From NCBI GenBank assembly GCA_963732155.1, contig CAVSYB010000003.1, positions 107,069 through 171,068 on the forward strand: a DNA stretch of 64,000 bases, in the 5' to 3' direction. This document shows positions 44,322-53,237 of the stretch, piece by piece (within the stretch, counting starts at the first letter, position 1; every line of letters begins with the position of its first letter). The notes below the pieces were generated by a model. The model did not search any database. It saw only the letters and a list, made by a program, of their open reading frames with translations, and had not been told where the DNA came from. The position numbers and the translations under genes are program-made. This stretch comes from Roseiarcus sp963732155. Lineage in GTDB: Bacteria; Pseudomonadota; Alphaproteobacteria; Rhizobiales; Beijerinckiaceae.

Positions 44322-45584
44322 ATGGATGCGCAAGCCCCCGGACTTTCCTGCGAGGTTCTGGTCGTCGGCGCGGGGCTGGCGGGGCTGGTCGCCGCGATCG
44401 GCTTTGCGCACGCGGGTTTCGACGTCATCCTGTGCGGCGGCGTCGAACCGGCCGCCAACGGGCGGACCGTCGCCCTGTTCGACAGCTCGATCAACCTCCT
44501 GAAGGCGTTGGGTCCGTGGCCGGCGATCGAAACGCGCGCGGCGCCGTTGCGCGCGTTGCGCATCGTCGACGACACCGGGTCGCTGTGGAGCGCCCCGCCG
44601 GTCGAGTTCCACGCGAGCGAGATCGATCTTGAAGAGTTCGGCTGGAACATTGAAAACGCGCAGCTCGCCGACGCCCTCCAGCGCGCCGCGCGCGCCGCGC
44701 CCGGGCTGCGCCTGATCGAGAGCCGGATCGCGGCTTACGAATTCGGCGGCGCGCGAGCGCAGGCGCGCTGCGATAACGGCCTCGTCATCGCCGCCCGGCT
44801 CGTCGCCGCGGCGGACGGCCGCGGTTCGCCGGCCCGCAAGGCGGCCGGGATCGACGCCGCCGTCGCCCGCCATCCGCAGACCGCGCTGACCCTCATTCTG
44901 ACGCACGCGCGCCCGCACGAGGATTTCTCGACCGAATTTCACACGCGGAGCGGCCCGTTCACTTTGGTGCCGTTGCCGGATTCGCCCGCCGGCGCCAAGC
45001 GCTCCAGTCTGGTCTGGATGATGTCGAACCGGCAGGCCCGGCGCCGCGCCGCCCTCGACGACGACGCGCTCGCCGCGGAGATCGAGGCTCAGGCCCAGTC
45101 GCTGGTGGGCGCGATGCGAATCGAGGGGGCGCGCGGCGCGTTTCCGATGATCACGCAGGCGGCCGCCCGCATGGCGGCGGCGCGCCTCGCGCTGGTCGGC
45201 GACGCCGCGCATGTCTTTCCGCCGATCGGCGCGCAGGGCCTCAATCTCGGCCTGCGCGACGCCGCCCATCTGATCGAGGCGGCGACGCAGGCGAGGAGCG
45301 AGGGTCGCGACATCGGCGGCCCGGAGACCTTGAGCCGCTACGCCGATTTGCGGCGCCTCGACGTCGCCTTTCGGATGGGCGCGGTCGCCGCGCTCAATCG
45401 CTCGCTGCTCGCCGCGTTCGCGCCGGTCGATTTCCTGCGCGGCGCGGGTCTGGCCGCCCTCGGCGCCATCGGGCCGCTGCGCCGCTTCGTCATGCGCGAG
45501 GGCGTCGCGCCGCATTTCTCGACGCCGAAATTGATGCGCGCGGCGCCGAACCGGGCGGCCGGCGAGGTGAGCCGCCCGGGATGA
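44322..45584 (+). CDS. FAD-dependent monooxygenase, UbiH/UbiF/COQ6 family
   Basis: 420 residues from ATG 44322. FAD-binding start 'CEVLVVGAGLAGLVAAIGFA', the middle motif 'LVAAADGRGSPARKAAG' (DG motif) and 'RLALVGDAAHVFPPIGAQGL' (GD motif). The family hydroxylates the ring of ubiquinone precursors; which carbon cannot be told. The usual GGG or GG pattern and 'GLNLGLRDAAHL' fit the ubiquinone group. Convergent with the Rieske gene 36 bp away. Confidence 0.9.
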   Translation: MDAQAPGLSCEVLVVGAGLAGLVAAIGFAHAGFDVILCGGVEPAANGRTVALFDSSINLLKALGPWPAIETRAAPLRALRIVDDTGSLWSAPPVEFHASEIDLEEFGWNIENAQLADALQRAARAAPGLRLIESRIAAYEFGGARAQARCDNGLVIAARLVAAADGRGSPARKAAGIDAAVARHPQTALTLILTHARPHEDFSTEFHTRSGPFTLVPLPDSPAGAKRSSLVWMMSNRQARRRAALDDDALAAEIEAQAQSLVGAMRIEGARGAFPMITQAAARMAAARLALVGDAAHVFPPIGAQGLNLGLRDAAHLIEAATQARSEGRDIGGPETLSRYADLRRLDVAFRMGAVAALNRSLLAAFAPVDFLRGAGLAALGAIGPLRRFVMREGVAPHFSTPKLMRAAPNRAAGEVSRPG

Positions 45585-45620
45585 GCGGATTCATCGTCGG
45601 CGAACCGCGGCCGGGCGACC

Positions 45621-46277
45621 TCACACTTGCAGGATGGAGTCGAAGTCGAACGTCGCATCGGGCGGATTCTCGCCGACCCGCACGGTCTTGTCGGTCGGAA
45701 AATGATACGGCGGCACGGGCAGATTGTAGGGCGCCGGAACGCCCCGGTAAACGCGCGCCGACAGGTCGTAGCGCGAACCATGGCACGGGCAGAAATAGCC
45801 GCCCGGCCAATTGGCGACGGGGTCGGTCGCGCTCGGGGTCGGCATGAATTTCGGAATGCATCCGAGATGGGTGCAGATGCCGACCACCACCAGGTATTCC
45901 GGCTTGATCGAGCGATGCCAATTGACGGCGTAGGGCGGCTGTTGCAACGCGGCGGAATCGGGATCGGAAAGGCGGCCGACAAGCTGCGGATCCTGCAATC
46001 CGTCGAGCGCCGCCTTGGGGCGGTTGACGATGAAGACCGGCTTGCTGCGCCAGACCACGACGATCTGCTGCCCCGGCTGAATCTGACTGAGGTCGACGTC
46101 GATCGGCTGGCCCGCCGCCACGGTCGAGGCGTCCGGATTCATCTGGTCGATCAGCGGCCACAATGTCGCGGCGACGCCGACGCCGCCGACCGCCGCCGTC
46201 GCAAGGTAGAGAAAATCGCGACGGGTCGGCTCGGCGGCGGATCGCCCATCGGCGGAAACCGACGTTTCGCTGGTCAT
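45621..46277 (-). CDS. petA: Rieske iron-sulfur protein of the bc1 type, not followed by petB/petC
   Basis: 218 residues. The N-terminus has a Tat motif (TRRDFLY) and one membrane anchor (about 22-42). The 2Fe-2S ligands are Cys135/His137 in CTHLGC and Cys163/His166 in CPCHGS, with Cys140 and Cys165 for the stabilising disulphide. It is longer than the usual 175-195 residues because of insertions before the cluster. In most alphaproteobacteria petA heads petABC; here the next gene is a convergent monooxygenase, so cytochromes b and c1 must be encoded elsewhere. It is paired with the small membrane protein 12 bp upstream. Confidence 0.92.
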   Translation of the reverse strand: MTSETSVSADGRSAAEPTRRDFLYLATAAVGGVGVAATLWPLIDQMNPDASTVAAGQPIDVDLSQIQPGQQIVVVWRSKPVFIVNRPKAALDGLQDPQLVGRLSDPDSAALQQPPYAVNWHRSIKPEYLVVVGICTHLGCIPKFMPTPSATDPVANWPGGYFCPCHGSRYDLSARVYRGVPAPYNLPVPPYHFPTDKTVRVGENPPDATFDFDSILQV

Positions 46278-46289
46278 GGAAAGGTCCCG

Positions 46290-46706
46290 TTAGCCCGAAG
46301 TCGACGAAGCTTTGGCCGGCGCCTCCGAGCCGCTGACCAGCTTGCTGGCGCAAAGGTCCGCCGCGCCGTAGACGTCCTGCGCCACGCCGGGCGGCTTCGC
46401 CCAGCCGCCCTTGTCGATGAAGGCGGCGCGCTGCCAACTTTCCTCGGCCTTCAGCGCGGCGAGCCTGGTCGATGCGTCCGGCGCGGCGTCAAACGTGCTG
46501 ACGCAATAAGCCGCGGCGAGTTCCGCCGTGGCCTGCTGCGCGGCCTGCGCGGACATCAGCGCCGCCTTGCCTCGCGTCACCCAGCCGCCCCAGGCGAAGC
46601 CGACGACCATCGTCGCGACGACGCAACCGACGCACGACCAGAACCATACCGACTTGGAAGGCCGATAGACCCTCCACCGTTCCCTCGAACTGTTGCGCTC
46701 TTCCAT
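46290..46706 (-). CDS. Single-pass membrane protein of unknown function, upstream of the Rieske gene
   Basis: 138 residues from ATG 46706, 7 nt behind AAGGAG. One transmembrane helix ('FWSCVGCVVATMVVGFAWGG') near the N-terminus is followed by a helical periplasmic domain with two cysteines ('AAYCVSTF', 'AADLCASKL'). I recognise no family. Same strand and 12 bp spacing suggest co-expression with petA. Confidence 0.75.
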   Translation of the reverse strand: MEERNSSRERWRVYRPSKSVWFWSCVGCVVATMVVGFAWGGWVTRGKAALMSAQAAQQATAELAAAYCVSTFDAAPDASTRLAALKAEESWQRAAFIDKGGWAKPPGVAQDVYGAADLCASKLVSGSEAPAKASSTSG

Positions 46707-47163
46707 CGCTTGCTCCTTATCTTCGGCCGTCGCGCCTCGCGTTCGCGCAATCGCTTCGCGTTGACGGGGCTTGCGCAATGGCGAGGCGCCCGATTCGACG
46801 GAGCCGCGACTGTTCATCGGCGCAGACAAGCACAATCGACGTTAGGGGAGCGTTGCAGGATCGTTAACGATCGTTAAGCTTGCCCTCGACGAGGCGCGGC
46901 GCGCTGACGGACGCCGCATGTTTCAGCCCCCCGCCTTGTCGTCCGGCGGGCGCGATGAAAGTCGCCGCCATCACCGAGCCGATCGGATCGCGCCGATCGT
47001 TACGAGAAATTAACGCTGCCGACAAACCCGGGCCGCACTCGCGCGCCAGGGTCTTTGCTCGCAATCAGCCCGTGCGGCCGGCCGCAGCGTCGATCGCATC
47101 GGCCAAGCACAGCAAGAGCGCACGTTCGGTCCGAGGCCGCCGACGCTCGCTCGGGAGCCCATC
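46707..47163. other. Intergenic region, 457 bp, with palindromic TTAA-type sites
   Basis: Divergent promoter region. ATCGTTAACGAT at 46860-46871 is a perfect palindrome continuing into a second GATCGTTAAG, which gives TTAA-N6-TTAA at 46864-46877. A third GATCGTTA lies at 46995-47002. The pattern resembles CtrA sites, but the consensus spacing is 7. No gene seen. Confidence 0.4.
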
Positions 47164-47625
47164 ATGCAGACAACCTTGATCAAGCGGCCCGCGCCGCCCC
47201 CCGATCCGACCGAACGGCGCACGGAACCGGCAGCCGAACCCGTCGCGCCGCGCGACGCAGGCGTCGATTGGCGCGGACCGCCGGGCGGCGAATTGCATCC
47301 CGCCGTCTATCGATCGCTGCTCGTCGCGCCGATCGTCATTGCGCTGGCCTCCTGGCTCGCCTTCGGCAGGGGCGGCGGCGTCGACCTCGATCTGACGATG
47401 GTCTGCCTCGTCTTCGGCGCCTTCGCGGCGATCCCGACGCTCCTCTATCTCGCAGGAGGCGGCGCGCGGCGCCAGGAGACGCTCGGACAATTCGTGCGCC
47501 GCCGCGTCGAGACGGCGAGCGGCGCGATGACGGGCCGGCAGGCGTGGATCGAAATCGCGCTGATCCCCGCGGCGCTGGCGATCGCGGCGGTTCTGTTCGG
47601 CCTCGCCAGCGCCGTTGCGAGCTGA
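47164..47625 (+). CDS. Membrane protein of unknown function
   Basis: 153 residues. A Pro-rich cytoplasmic head of about 45 residues is followed by three hydrophobic segments ('SLLVAPIVIALASWLAFG', 'TMVCLVFGAFAAIPTLLYLA' and 'IALIPAALAIAAVLFGLASA'). No family recognised. GGGAG lies upstream of the ATG. It converges with ribE. Confidence 0.7.
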   Translation: MQTTLIKRPAPPPDPTERRTEPAAEPVAPRDAGVDWRGPPGGELHPAVYRSLLVAPIVIALASWLAFGRGGGVDLDLTMVCLVFGAFAAIPTLLYLAGGGARRQETLGQFVRRRVETASGAMTGRQAWIEIALIPAALAIAAVLFGLASAVAS

Positions 47626-47641
47626 CCGGGCCGCGCCGCGA

Positions 47642-48253
47642 TCAGGCCGCCGCGCGCGCTTCGATCAGTCGCGCCGCATAGCGCGCCATCTGGTCGACCT
47701 CGAGATTGACGAGATCGCCGACGCGCCGCTCGCCCCAGGTGGTCACGGCGAGCGTGTGGGGAATGAGCAGCACCGAGAACACGTCGCCCTCGACGCGGTT
47801 GACGGTCAGCGAGGTCCCGTCGAGCGCGACCGAGCCTTTCTGGGCGATGAACATGGCGAGCCCGGCGGGGGCGCGCAGATCGAACCGCGCCATGCCGTCG
47901 AAATCCTCGCGCGCGATGATCGGCGCGACGCCGTCGACATGGCCGCTCACCATATGGCCGCCGAGTTCGTCGCCGAGCCGCAGCGGGCGCTCGAGATTGA
48001 GCCGGGTTCCGACGCGCCACCGGCCGGCGGTGGTCACCGCCAGCGTCTCGGCGCCGAGGTCGACTTCGATCTGCGCGCGGTTGGCCGTGCGGTCGACGCC
48101 GACGACGGTCAGGCACACGCCGGAATGGGCGAGCGAGGCGCCGACCTCGATCGTCCCGGCGTCGTAGCCGCAGGAAACGCGCAAGCGGCGCAGCCGCCCC
48201 TCGTCCCTGGCCGCCAGCACTTCCCCAACGTCGCTGATCAATCCGGTGAACAT
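47642..48253 (-). CDS. ribE: Riboflavin synthase, alpha chain
   Basis: 203 residues from ATG 48253. Dismutes two 6,7-dimethyl-8-ribityllumazines to riboflavin. Two lumazine-binding halves, each with the family pattern: 'MFTGLISDVGEV' with 'SGVCLTVV', and 'GGHMVSGHVDGV' with 'LDGTSLTVN'. It starts 1 bp after the ribD stop. Confidence 0.96.
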   Translation of the reverse strand: MFTGLISDVGEVLAARDEGRLRRLRVSCGYDAGTIEVGASLAHSGVCLTVVGVDRTANRAQIEVDLGAETLAVTTAGRWRVGTRLNLERPLRLGDELGGHMVSGHVDGVAPIIAREDFDGMARFDLRAPAGLAMFIAQKGSVALDGTSLTVNRVEGDVFSVLLIPHTLAVTTWGERRVGDLVNLEVDQMARYAARLIEARAAA

Positions 48254-48254
48254 T

Positions 48255-49397
48255 TCACTCCAGCCTCTCGAAGCGCCGCATCTGGTCGCCGCCGAAGCGG
48301 CCGATCTCGACCTCGGCGTAGCGCGCCCGGTCTTGAAGCGCGCTGAGCGCGGCGCCGTCAAGCGCCGGCGCGCCGGGCCGGCCGAGCGGCCGCTCGGCGG
48401 TGAACAGGATCACCTCGTCGGCGAGCCCGCGGGCGATCAGCGCCGAGCCGACGCGCGGGCCGCCCTCGCTGAACACCCGGGTGACGCCGCGCCGGCCGAG
48501 CGCGCGCAGCGCGCTCGAGAGGTCGACATGCCCGGCCCCGTCGCCGGCGACCCGCTCGACTTCGACGCCCGCCGCTTCGAGCGCCCGCGCGCGCGCCGGC
48601 GAGGCCGCGTCGGTCGCGATCGCCAGCGTCGGAAAGTCGCGCGCGGTGGCGCCGAGGCGCGAGCGCGGCGACAGGCGCAAATGTGTATCGAGCACGACCC
48701 GCAGCGGCTTCATCGCTTGGGCTCCGGGCAGGCGAACCGTCAGCAGGGGATCGTCGTCGAGCGCCGTGCCGGCGCCGATCATGATCGCTTCGTGCATCGC
48801 GCGCATCACCTGCACGCGCAGGTTCGCCGTCTCCCCGGTGATGGCGAGGCGCGCATCGTGCTCGCCGCCCGCCGCAAAGCCGTCGGCCGTGCGCGCCAAT
48901 TTCAGCGTCACCATCGGCCGGCCCTGCGTGACGCGCAGGAGGTGACCGAGATGATCGCGCCGCGCCTGGGGCGCGCCGATTCCGACGACGACCTCGACGC
49001 CCGCCTCGCGCAGCAGGCGATGGCCGCGGCCGGCGACCCGTTGGTCGGGGTCCTCCATCGCGCTGACGACGCGGGCGACGCCCGCCGCGACGATCGCCTG
49101 GGCGCAGGGCGGCCCGCGGCCCTGGTGAAAACACGGCTCCAACGTCACGTACAGCGTCGCCCCGGCGGCCGAATCCCCGGCCTGGTCGATCGCATGGCGT
49201 TCGGCGTGCGGGCGCCCGCCCCTTGACGTGACGCCCCGCCCGACCAGCACGCCGTCGCGCACCAACAAGGCGCCGACCGAGGGGCTCGGCGCGCAGGCGC
49301 CGAGACTGCGCCGCCCGAACGCCAGCGCGGCGGCCATCAACCGCTCGTCCTCGGCCGCCGTCGCGGCGGGCGGCGGCGCCCCTTCGCCGGCGTTCAT
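48255..49397 (-). CDS. ribD: Bifunctional riboflavin deaminase/reductase
   Basis: 380 residues from ATG 49397. The N-terminal deaminase has zinc ligands in 'GGRPHAERHAI' and 'PCFHQGRGPPC'. The C-terminal reductase has 'PMVTLKLARTADGF' and 'VFSEGGPRVGSALI'. It performs steps two and three of riboflavin synthesis. Overlaps the nrdR stop by 4 bp and is followed immediately by ribE. Confidence 0.96.
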   Translation of the reverse strand: MNAGEGAPPPAATAAEDERLMAAALAFGRRSLGACAPSPSVGALLVRDGVLVGRGVTSRGGRPHAERHAIDQAGDSAAGATLYVTLEPCFHQGRGPPCAQAIVAAGVARVVSAMEDPDQRVAGRGHRLLREAGVEVVVGIGAPQARRDHLGHLLRVTQGRPMVTLKLARTADGFAAGGEHDARLAITGETANLRVQVMRAMHEAIMIGAGTALDDDPLLTVRLPGAQAMKPLRVVLDTHLRLSPRSRLGATARDFPTLAIATDAASPARARALEAAGVEVERVAGDGAGHVDLSSALRALGRRGVTRVFSEGGPRVGSALIARGLADEVILFTAERPLGRPGAPALDGAALSALQDRARYAEVEIGRFGGDQMRRFERLE

Positions 49398-49903
49398 CCG
49401 GGCTCGGCGAGCGACTTCTTCGACTTGCGCGCCGCCTTGGCCGCCTCGTCGGGCTCGGCCTCCAGTTCGCCGAGGATCGCGTTGAAATCGCGGGCCTCGC
49501 GGAAATTGCGATAGACCGAGGCGAAGCGCACATAGGCGACGTCGTCGAGGCCCTTCAGCCCCTCCATCACCAGTTCGCCGATGCGGTCGGTCGGAATATC
49601 GGCGTCGCCCTGGTTCTCGAGCTGGCGCACGATGCCGTTGACCATCCGCTCGATGCGGTCGGCGGCGACCGGGCGCTTGCGCAAGGCGACTTCGACCGAA
49701 CGCTGCAGCTTGTCGCGATCGAAAGGCGCGCGGCGGCCCGATTTCTTGACCACCGTCAGTTCGCGCAATTGCACGCGCTCGAACGTGGTGAACCGGCCGC
49801 CGCAATCGGGGCAGATGCGGCGGCGCCGGATTGAGGAGGAATCCTCGGTCGGCCGGGAATCCTTCACCTGCGTCTCAAGACTGCCGCAATAGGGGCAACG
49901 CAT
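49394..49903 (-). CDS. nrdR: Transcriptional repressor NrdR
   Basis: 169 residues. N-terminal zinc ribbon (CPYCGS ... CPDCGG) followed by the ATP-cone ('LRELTVVKKSGRRAPFDRDK'). It represses ribonucleotide reductase genes in response to (d)ATP. Its place between glyA and ribD is conserved in Rhizobiales. Confidence 0.97.
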   Translation of the reverse strand: MRCPYCGSLETQVKDSRPTEDSSSIRRRRICPDCGGRFTTFERVQLRELTVVKKSGRRAPFDRDKLQRSVEVALRKRPVAADRIERMVNGIVRQLENQGDADIPTDRIGELVMEGLKGLDDVAYVRFASVYRNFREARDFNAILGELEAEPDEAAKAARKSKKSLAEPG

Positions 49904-50077
49904 TCAAAGGCTCCTGTCCGGCCCGCGCGGCCGAACGCCGGCGAACCCGCGGGCGCAGCCGATTCCCCGCCAGCAAGACCGACGCTGCGCGAATTTCGGC
50001 CGTCAGGCAAGCCCGGACGGCGGCGCTCCGGACTGCCGCGGCAGGCGCGGCCGCCGGCCAGCCCAACGGGCCGGCCC

Positions 50078-51388
50078 CTAATAGATCGGGAAACGCCGCG
50101 TCAATTCGGCGACGCCGGCGCGCACCTTCGCCTCGACGGCGCCGTTCGCCGATTCGCCGTTCGCCGCCAGCCCGTCGAGCGTCTCGACGACCAGTTCTCC
50201 CACTCTCACGAATTCGGCGACGCCGAAGCCGCGCGAGGTGGCCGCCGGCGAACCGAGCCGCACGCCCGAGGTGATCGTCGGCTTTTCCGGATCGAAGGGA
50301 ATGCCGTTCTTGTTGCAGGTGATGTGGGCGCGCTCGAGCGCCGCCTCCGCCGCCTTGCCGGTCAGCTTTTTCGGGCGCAGGTCGACCAGCATCAGGTGGT
50401 TGTCGGTGCCGCCGGAGACCAGCGCATAGCCGCCCGCCGCGATCGTCGCGGCAAGCGCCTTGGCGTTGGCGACCACGGCATGGGCGTAGTTGCGGAACTC
50501 CGGCGTCAGCGCCTCGGCGAAGGAGACCGCCTTGGCGGCGATCACATGCATCAGCGGGCCGCCCTGCAGGCCGGGAAAGATCGCCGAATTGATCTTTTTG
50601 GCGAGCGCCTCGTCGTCGGTGAGGATCATGCCGCCGCGCGGGCCGCGCAAGGTTTTGTGGGTGGTGGTGGTGACGACATGGGCGTGGGGGAACGGCGAGG
50701 GATGCGCGCCGCCCGCCACCAGCCCGGCGAAATGCGCGATATCGACGACGAAATAAGCGCCGACCGCGTCGCAGATCGCCCGGAACCGCGCAAAATCCCA
50801 ATGCCGCGCATAGGCCGAGCCGCCGGCGATGATCATTTTGGGCCGATGCTCATGGGCGAGCCGTTCGACCTCATCCATGTCGATCAGGTGCGTTTGCCGG
50901 TCGACGCCGTAGGACACCGGCTTGAACCAGCGCCCGGACATATTGACCGGCGAGCCGTGGGTGAGATGGCCGCCGGCGGCCAGATCGAGCCCCATAAACA
51001 CGTCGCCCGGCTGCATCAGCGCCATGAACGCGCCCTGATTGGCCTGGCTGCCGGAATTGGGCTGCACATTGGCGAAGCGGCAGCCGAACAGCCGGCAGGC
51101 GCGCTCGATCGCCAGCGTTTCGGCGATGTCGACATACTGGCAACCGCCGTAGTAGCGCCGGCCGGGATACCCTTCCGCGTATTTGTTGGTCATCACCGAA
51201 CCCTGCGCCTCCAGCACGGCGCGCGAGACGATGTTCTCCGAGGCGATCAGTTCGATCTCGTCGCGCTGGCGGCCGAGCTCCAGCTCGATCGCCCGCGCGA
51301 TCTGCGGATCGGCGGCGGCGAGCGGCGCGGAGAAGAAGGAATTCGAGCGGATCGGCTTGTCAGCCACGCGTGCGGCGGTCTGCGTCAT
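50078..51388 (-). CDS. glyA: Serine hydroxymethyltransferase
   Basis: 436 residues from ATG 51388, with AAAGG upstream. Interconverts serine and glycine with tetrahydrofolate. The PLP lysine is Lys245 in 'TTTTHKTLRGPRGG'; 'LIASENIVSRAVLEAQGS' and 'YYGGCQYVD' are family blocks. nrdR starts 174 bp downstream. Confidence 0.97.
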   Translation of the reverse strand: MTQTAARVADKPIRSNSFFSAPLAAADPQIARAIELELGRQRDEIELIASENIVSRAVLEAQGSVMTNKYAEGYPGRRYYGGCQYVDIAETLAIERACRLFGCRFANVQPNSGSQANQGAFMALMQPGDVFMGLDLAAGGHLTHGSPVNMSGRWFKPVSYGVDRQTHLIDMDEVERLAHEHRPKMIIAGGSAYARHWDFARFRAICDAVGAYFVVDIAHFAGLVAGGAHPSPFPHAHVVTTTTHKTLRGPRGGMILTDDEALAKKINSAIFPGLQGGPLMHVIAAKAVSFAEALTPEFRNYAHAVVANAKALAATIAAGGYALVSGGTDNHLMLVDLRPKKLTGKAAEAALERAHITCNKNGIPFDPEKPTITSGVRLGSPAATSRGFGVAEFVRVGELVVETLDGLAANGESANGAVEAKVRAGVAELTRRFPIY

Positions 51389-51541
51389 GGGGCGGCCTTT
51401 GAATGGGCGGCGGGGGGCCCTCCGCTTGCCGGGAAGCTCCCCCGCCGACTTTCGCCCGCATAGCACAACGGCGCGGCGAAGCGAAAGGCGGCCCATAGAG
51501 GAGCGGCGGCGGTCGGTTGGCATTGGAGCCTGACCTAAAAT

Positions 51542-51769
51542 TCATGCATCTCCCGTTATGCGGATAAATCCCTCTGTCCACCCATCTGTATCCAATTTAA
51601 CTTCATTAATCTCGAACCCCTCGGGATATTCGAGGAATCCTGGCCGGGCTCGCGCTCGCTCCATCGCGGCCTTTGCTTTTTCTTCTGACGTATAAATTCC
51701 AATGCGCTTAATCTCTTCTCCGCCTTCCTTAGGTTCATAAACATGATCCAGCGTAAATAAGGTATCCAT
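51542..51769 (-). CDS. Small hypothetical protein in a lower-GC patch
   Basis: 75 residues from ATG 51769, 6 nt behind GGAGAGG; another ATG lies one codon upstream. 'TLFTLDHVYEPKEGGEEIKR' to 'EEKAKAAMERARARPGF' and 'EVKLDTDGWTEGFIRI' recall short immunity-like or DUF7336-type proteins found singly in many bacteria. The DNA from about 51540 to 51900 is clearly less GC-rich than its surroundings, and codon use is unlike that of glyA, so it was probably acquired. Confidence 0.65.
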   Translation of the reverse strand: MDTLFTLDHVYEPKEGGEEIKRIGIYTSEEKAKAAMERARARPGFLEYPEGFEINEVKLDTDGWTEGFIRITGDA

Positions 51770-51928
51770 CATGGACCTCTCCAATTTGCAGGCTAACCCG
51801 AGATTGGCTGACCGGCCGCGTCGTTGGGTCTGATTCTCTGGAGTTTTTACGAGTTCCAGAGATTCACGATGCCGTACGAACGAGGCAGATCGAGCAAAGT
51901 AGATGTATTCCCGAGCGTTTTTCGGCCG

Positions 51929-52441
51929 CTACGCCTCCTCCTGGTGGCTCATCGCGACAACCAGCCCGAGCGCGCAGGGCAGAAAATAGATCATCGCGCC
52001 GAGTTGGGTGGCGACCGGATCGGTTTTCGCCTGCCAGGTGAGGAACCAGTCGCCCGCCACCACCATGAATCCGACGCCCCAGATCAGGATGGCGGCGAGG
52101 CAGGCGAGGATCATCCACGCCTTGCCCTTGGCGAAGGCCGCCGGGCTGGCGCGCAGGTTGAGCAGCATCACCACGACGGCGATGACGCCGAGAATGCCCG
52201 CCGACGTTTCGACCGCCATGATGATCGCCAGCCCGACCGGCGCGGCCCACGGCGCGGTGATCGCGCGCCAGGTCTGCCACGGATTGCCGTAGGTGTTGGT
52301 CATCGCGATCAGCGGCGCGACGGCGTTGTCAGCGGTGCTGGTGAAAGCGGTGGCGTTGTTGAGGTCGCCGAGGACGCCCCACAGCGCCGGAAACAGCGCC
52401 ATGACGATCAGCGCAAGCCTCTTGACCGTCCGCAAATCCAT
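51929..52441 (-). CDS. DUF2165-family small membrane protein
   Basis: 170 residues from ATG 52441. Four hydrophobic segments. 'DLNNATAFTSTADNAVAPLI' and the final 'YFLPCALGLVVAMSHQEE' fit the DUF2165 predicted membrane proteins. The function is unknown. A secreted-protein gene lies just upstream on the same strand, with 67 bp between. Confidence 0.75.
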   Translation of the reverse strand: MDLRTVKRLALIVMALFPALWGVLGDLNNATAFTSTADNAVAPLIAMTNTYGNPWQTWRAITAPWAAPVGLAIIMAVETSAGILGVIAVVVMLLNLRASPAAFAKGKAWMILACLAAILIWGVGFMVVAGDWFLTWQAKTDPVATQLGAMIYFLPCALGLVVAMSHQEEA

Positions 52442-52508
52442 GACATCCCCCCTCGCAATTTCATTTCGATCGGCGGCGGACGCTGGCGCGGAGCAAAATC
52501 CGGATGCG

Positions 52509-52841
52509 CTACTCGCACAAATGCCCGGTCCAGGTCTTGGGCTTGCCGTCGACCTGCCACGTCGCGGTGAACGTTCCGTCCGGCAGCTTCTGCATGTCGG
52601 CGAGGCCGCTGATCGCGTTGGTGCTGATCTGGACGCCGTTGCCGGTGATGGCCCAGGTCCCCTCGCCGTCATGGGTGCTGGAATAGCGGCCGTCCGGGTA
52701 GTAGTTCTCGGTTCCGCCGTCGTTCCAGCAGAATTTCTTGCCCGCGAGATCGGCGTTGTCGACCGGCCTCGCCATGGCCGGGGACGCAACCGACATGGAG
52801 ACGCCGAGACCGACGGCGATGCGCGAGCCGAGCGTTCGCAT
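52509..52841 (-). CDS. Small secreted protein (DUF995-like), unknown function
   Basis: 110 residues from ATG 52841, with GGAGGGGA upstream. Signal peptide ending ...ASPAMARP. The mature part has two cysteines ('KKFCWNDG', 'GHLCE') and 'YYPDGRYSSTHDGEGTWAIT', a pattern of short beta-sandwich secreted proteins in Rhizobiales. No enzyme motif. Confidence 0.65.
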   Translation of the reverse strand: MRTLGSRIAVGLGVSMSVASPAMARPVDNADLAGKKFCWNDGGTENYYPDGRYSSTHDGEGTWAITGNGVQISTNAISGLADMQKLPDGTFTATWQVDGKPKTWTGHLCE

Positions 52842-53237
52842 TGCTTCCCCTCCAGCCGATATGCCCGGGATCACGGCTCTTGCGGCCGGCGCCCGAGGGC
52901 AATCCGGGTCGCAGGTTAGTCGATGAGCCGTCTCGGCGCCATGCCCGGGGCGGCTCAGGGGCGCTCAACGCTTCAGGAGATGCCCGACGACGCCGCAAAG
53001 ACAGATCGGGCGGTTGGACATTTCGTCAGGAAGCCGCCGCGGGACGCCCCTCGAAAACCTGCCGCCCGACCCTGGCCCTCGCGGCCGGGCGATTTGGATC
53101 GCTGCCCGGCGAAGACGCCATGATAGCGAAGCCTCCATACGCCGGCATGGCCGGCGCGATGGGGGTTCCCCCGGCCAGCCCGGCGGGGCGCTTTGCGTGA
53201 GTTGCCTGCGTCCGGCGAGCGTGGCAATCTTGAGCTC
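52842..53237. other. Intergenic region, 396 bp, no gene seen
   Basis: Divergent region between the small secreted protein and the MoaD-like gene. Open frames here overlap one another and show no ribosome sites or family matches. It should hold the promoter of the MoaD-like/beta-propeller pair. Confidence 0.5.

Noticed and set aside
50051..50080. GC-rich hairpin after glyA
   Set aside because: The stem can form with one wobble pair but has no T run, and such stems are frequent by chance in this composition.
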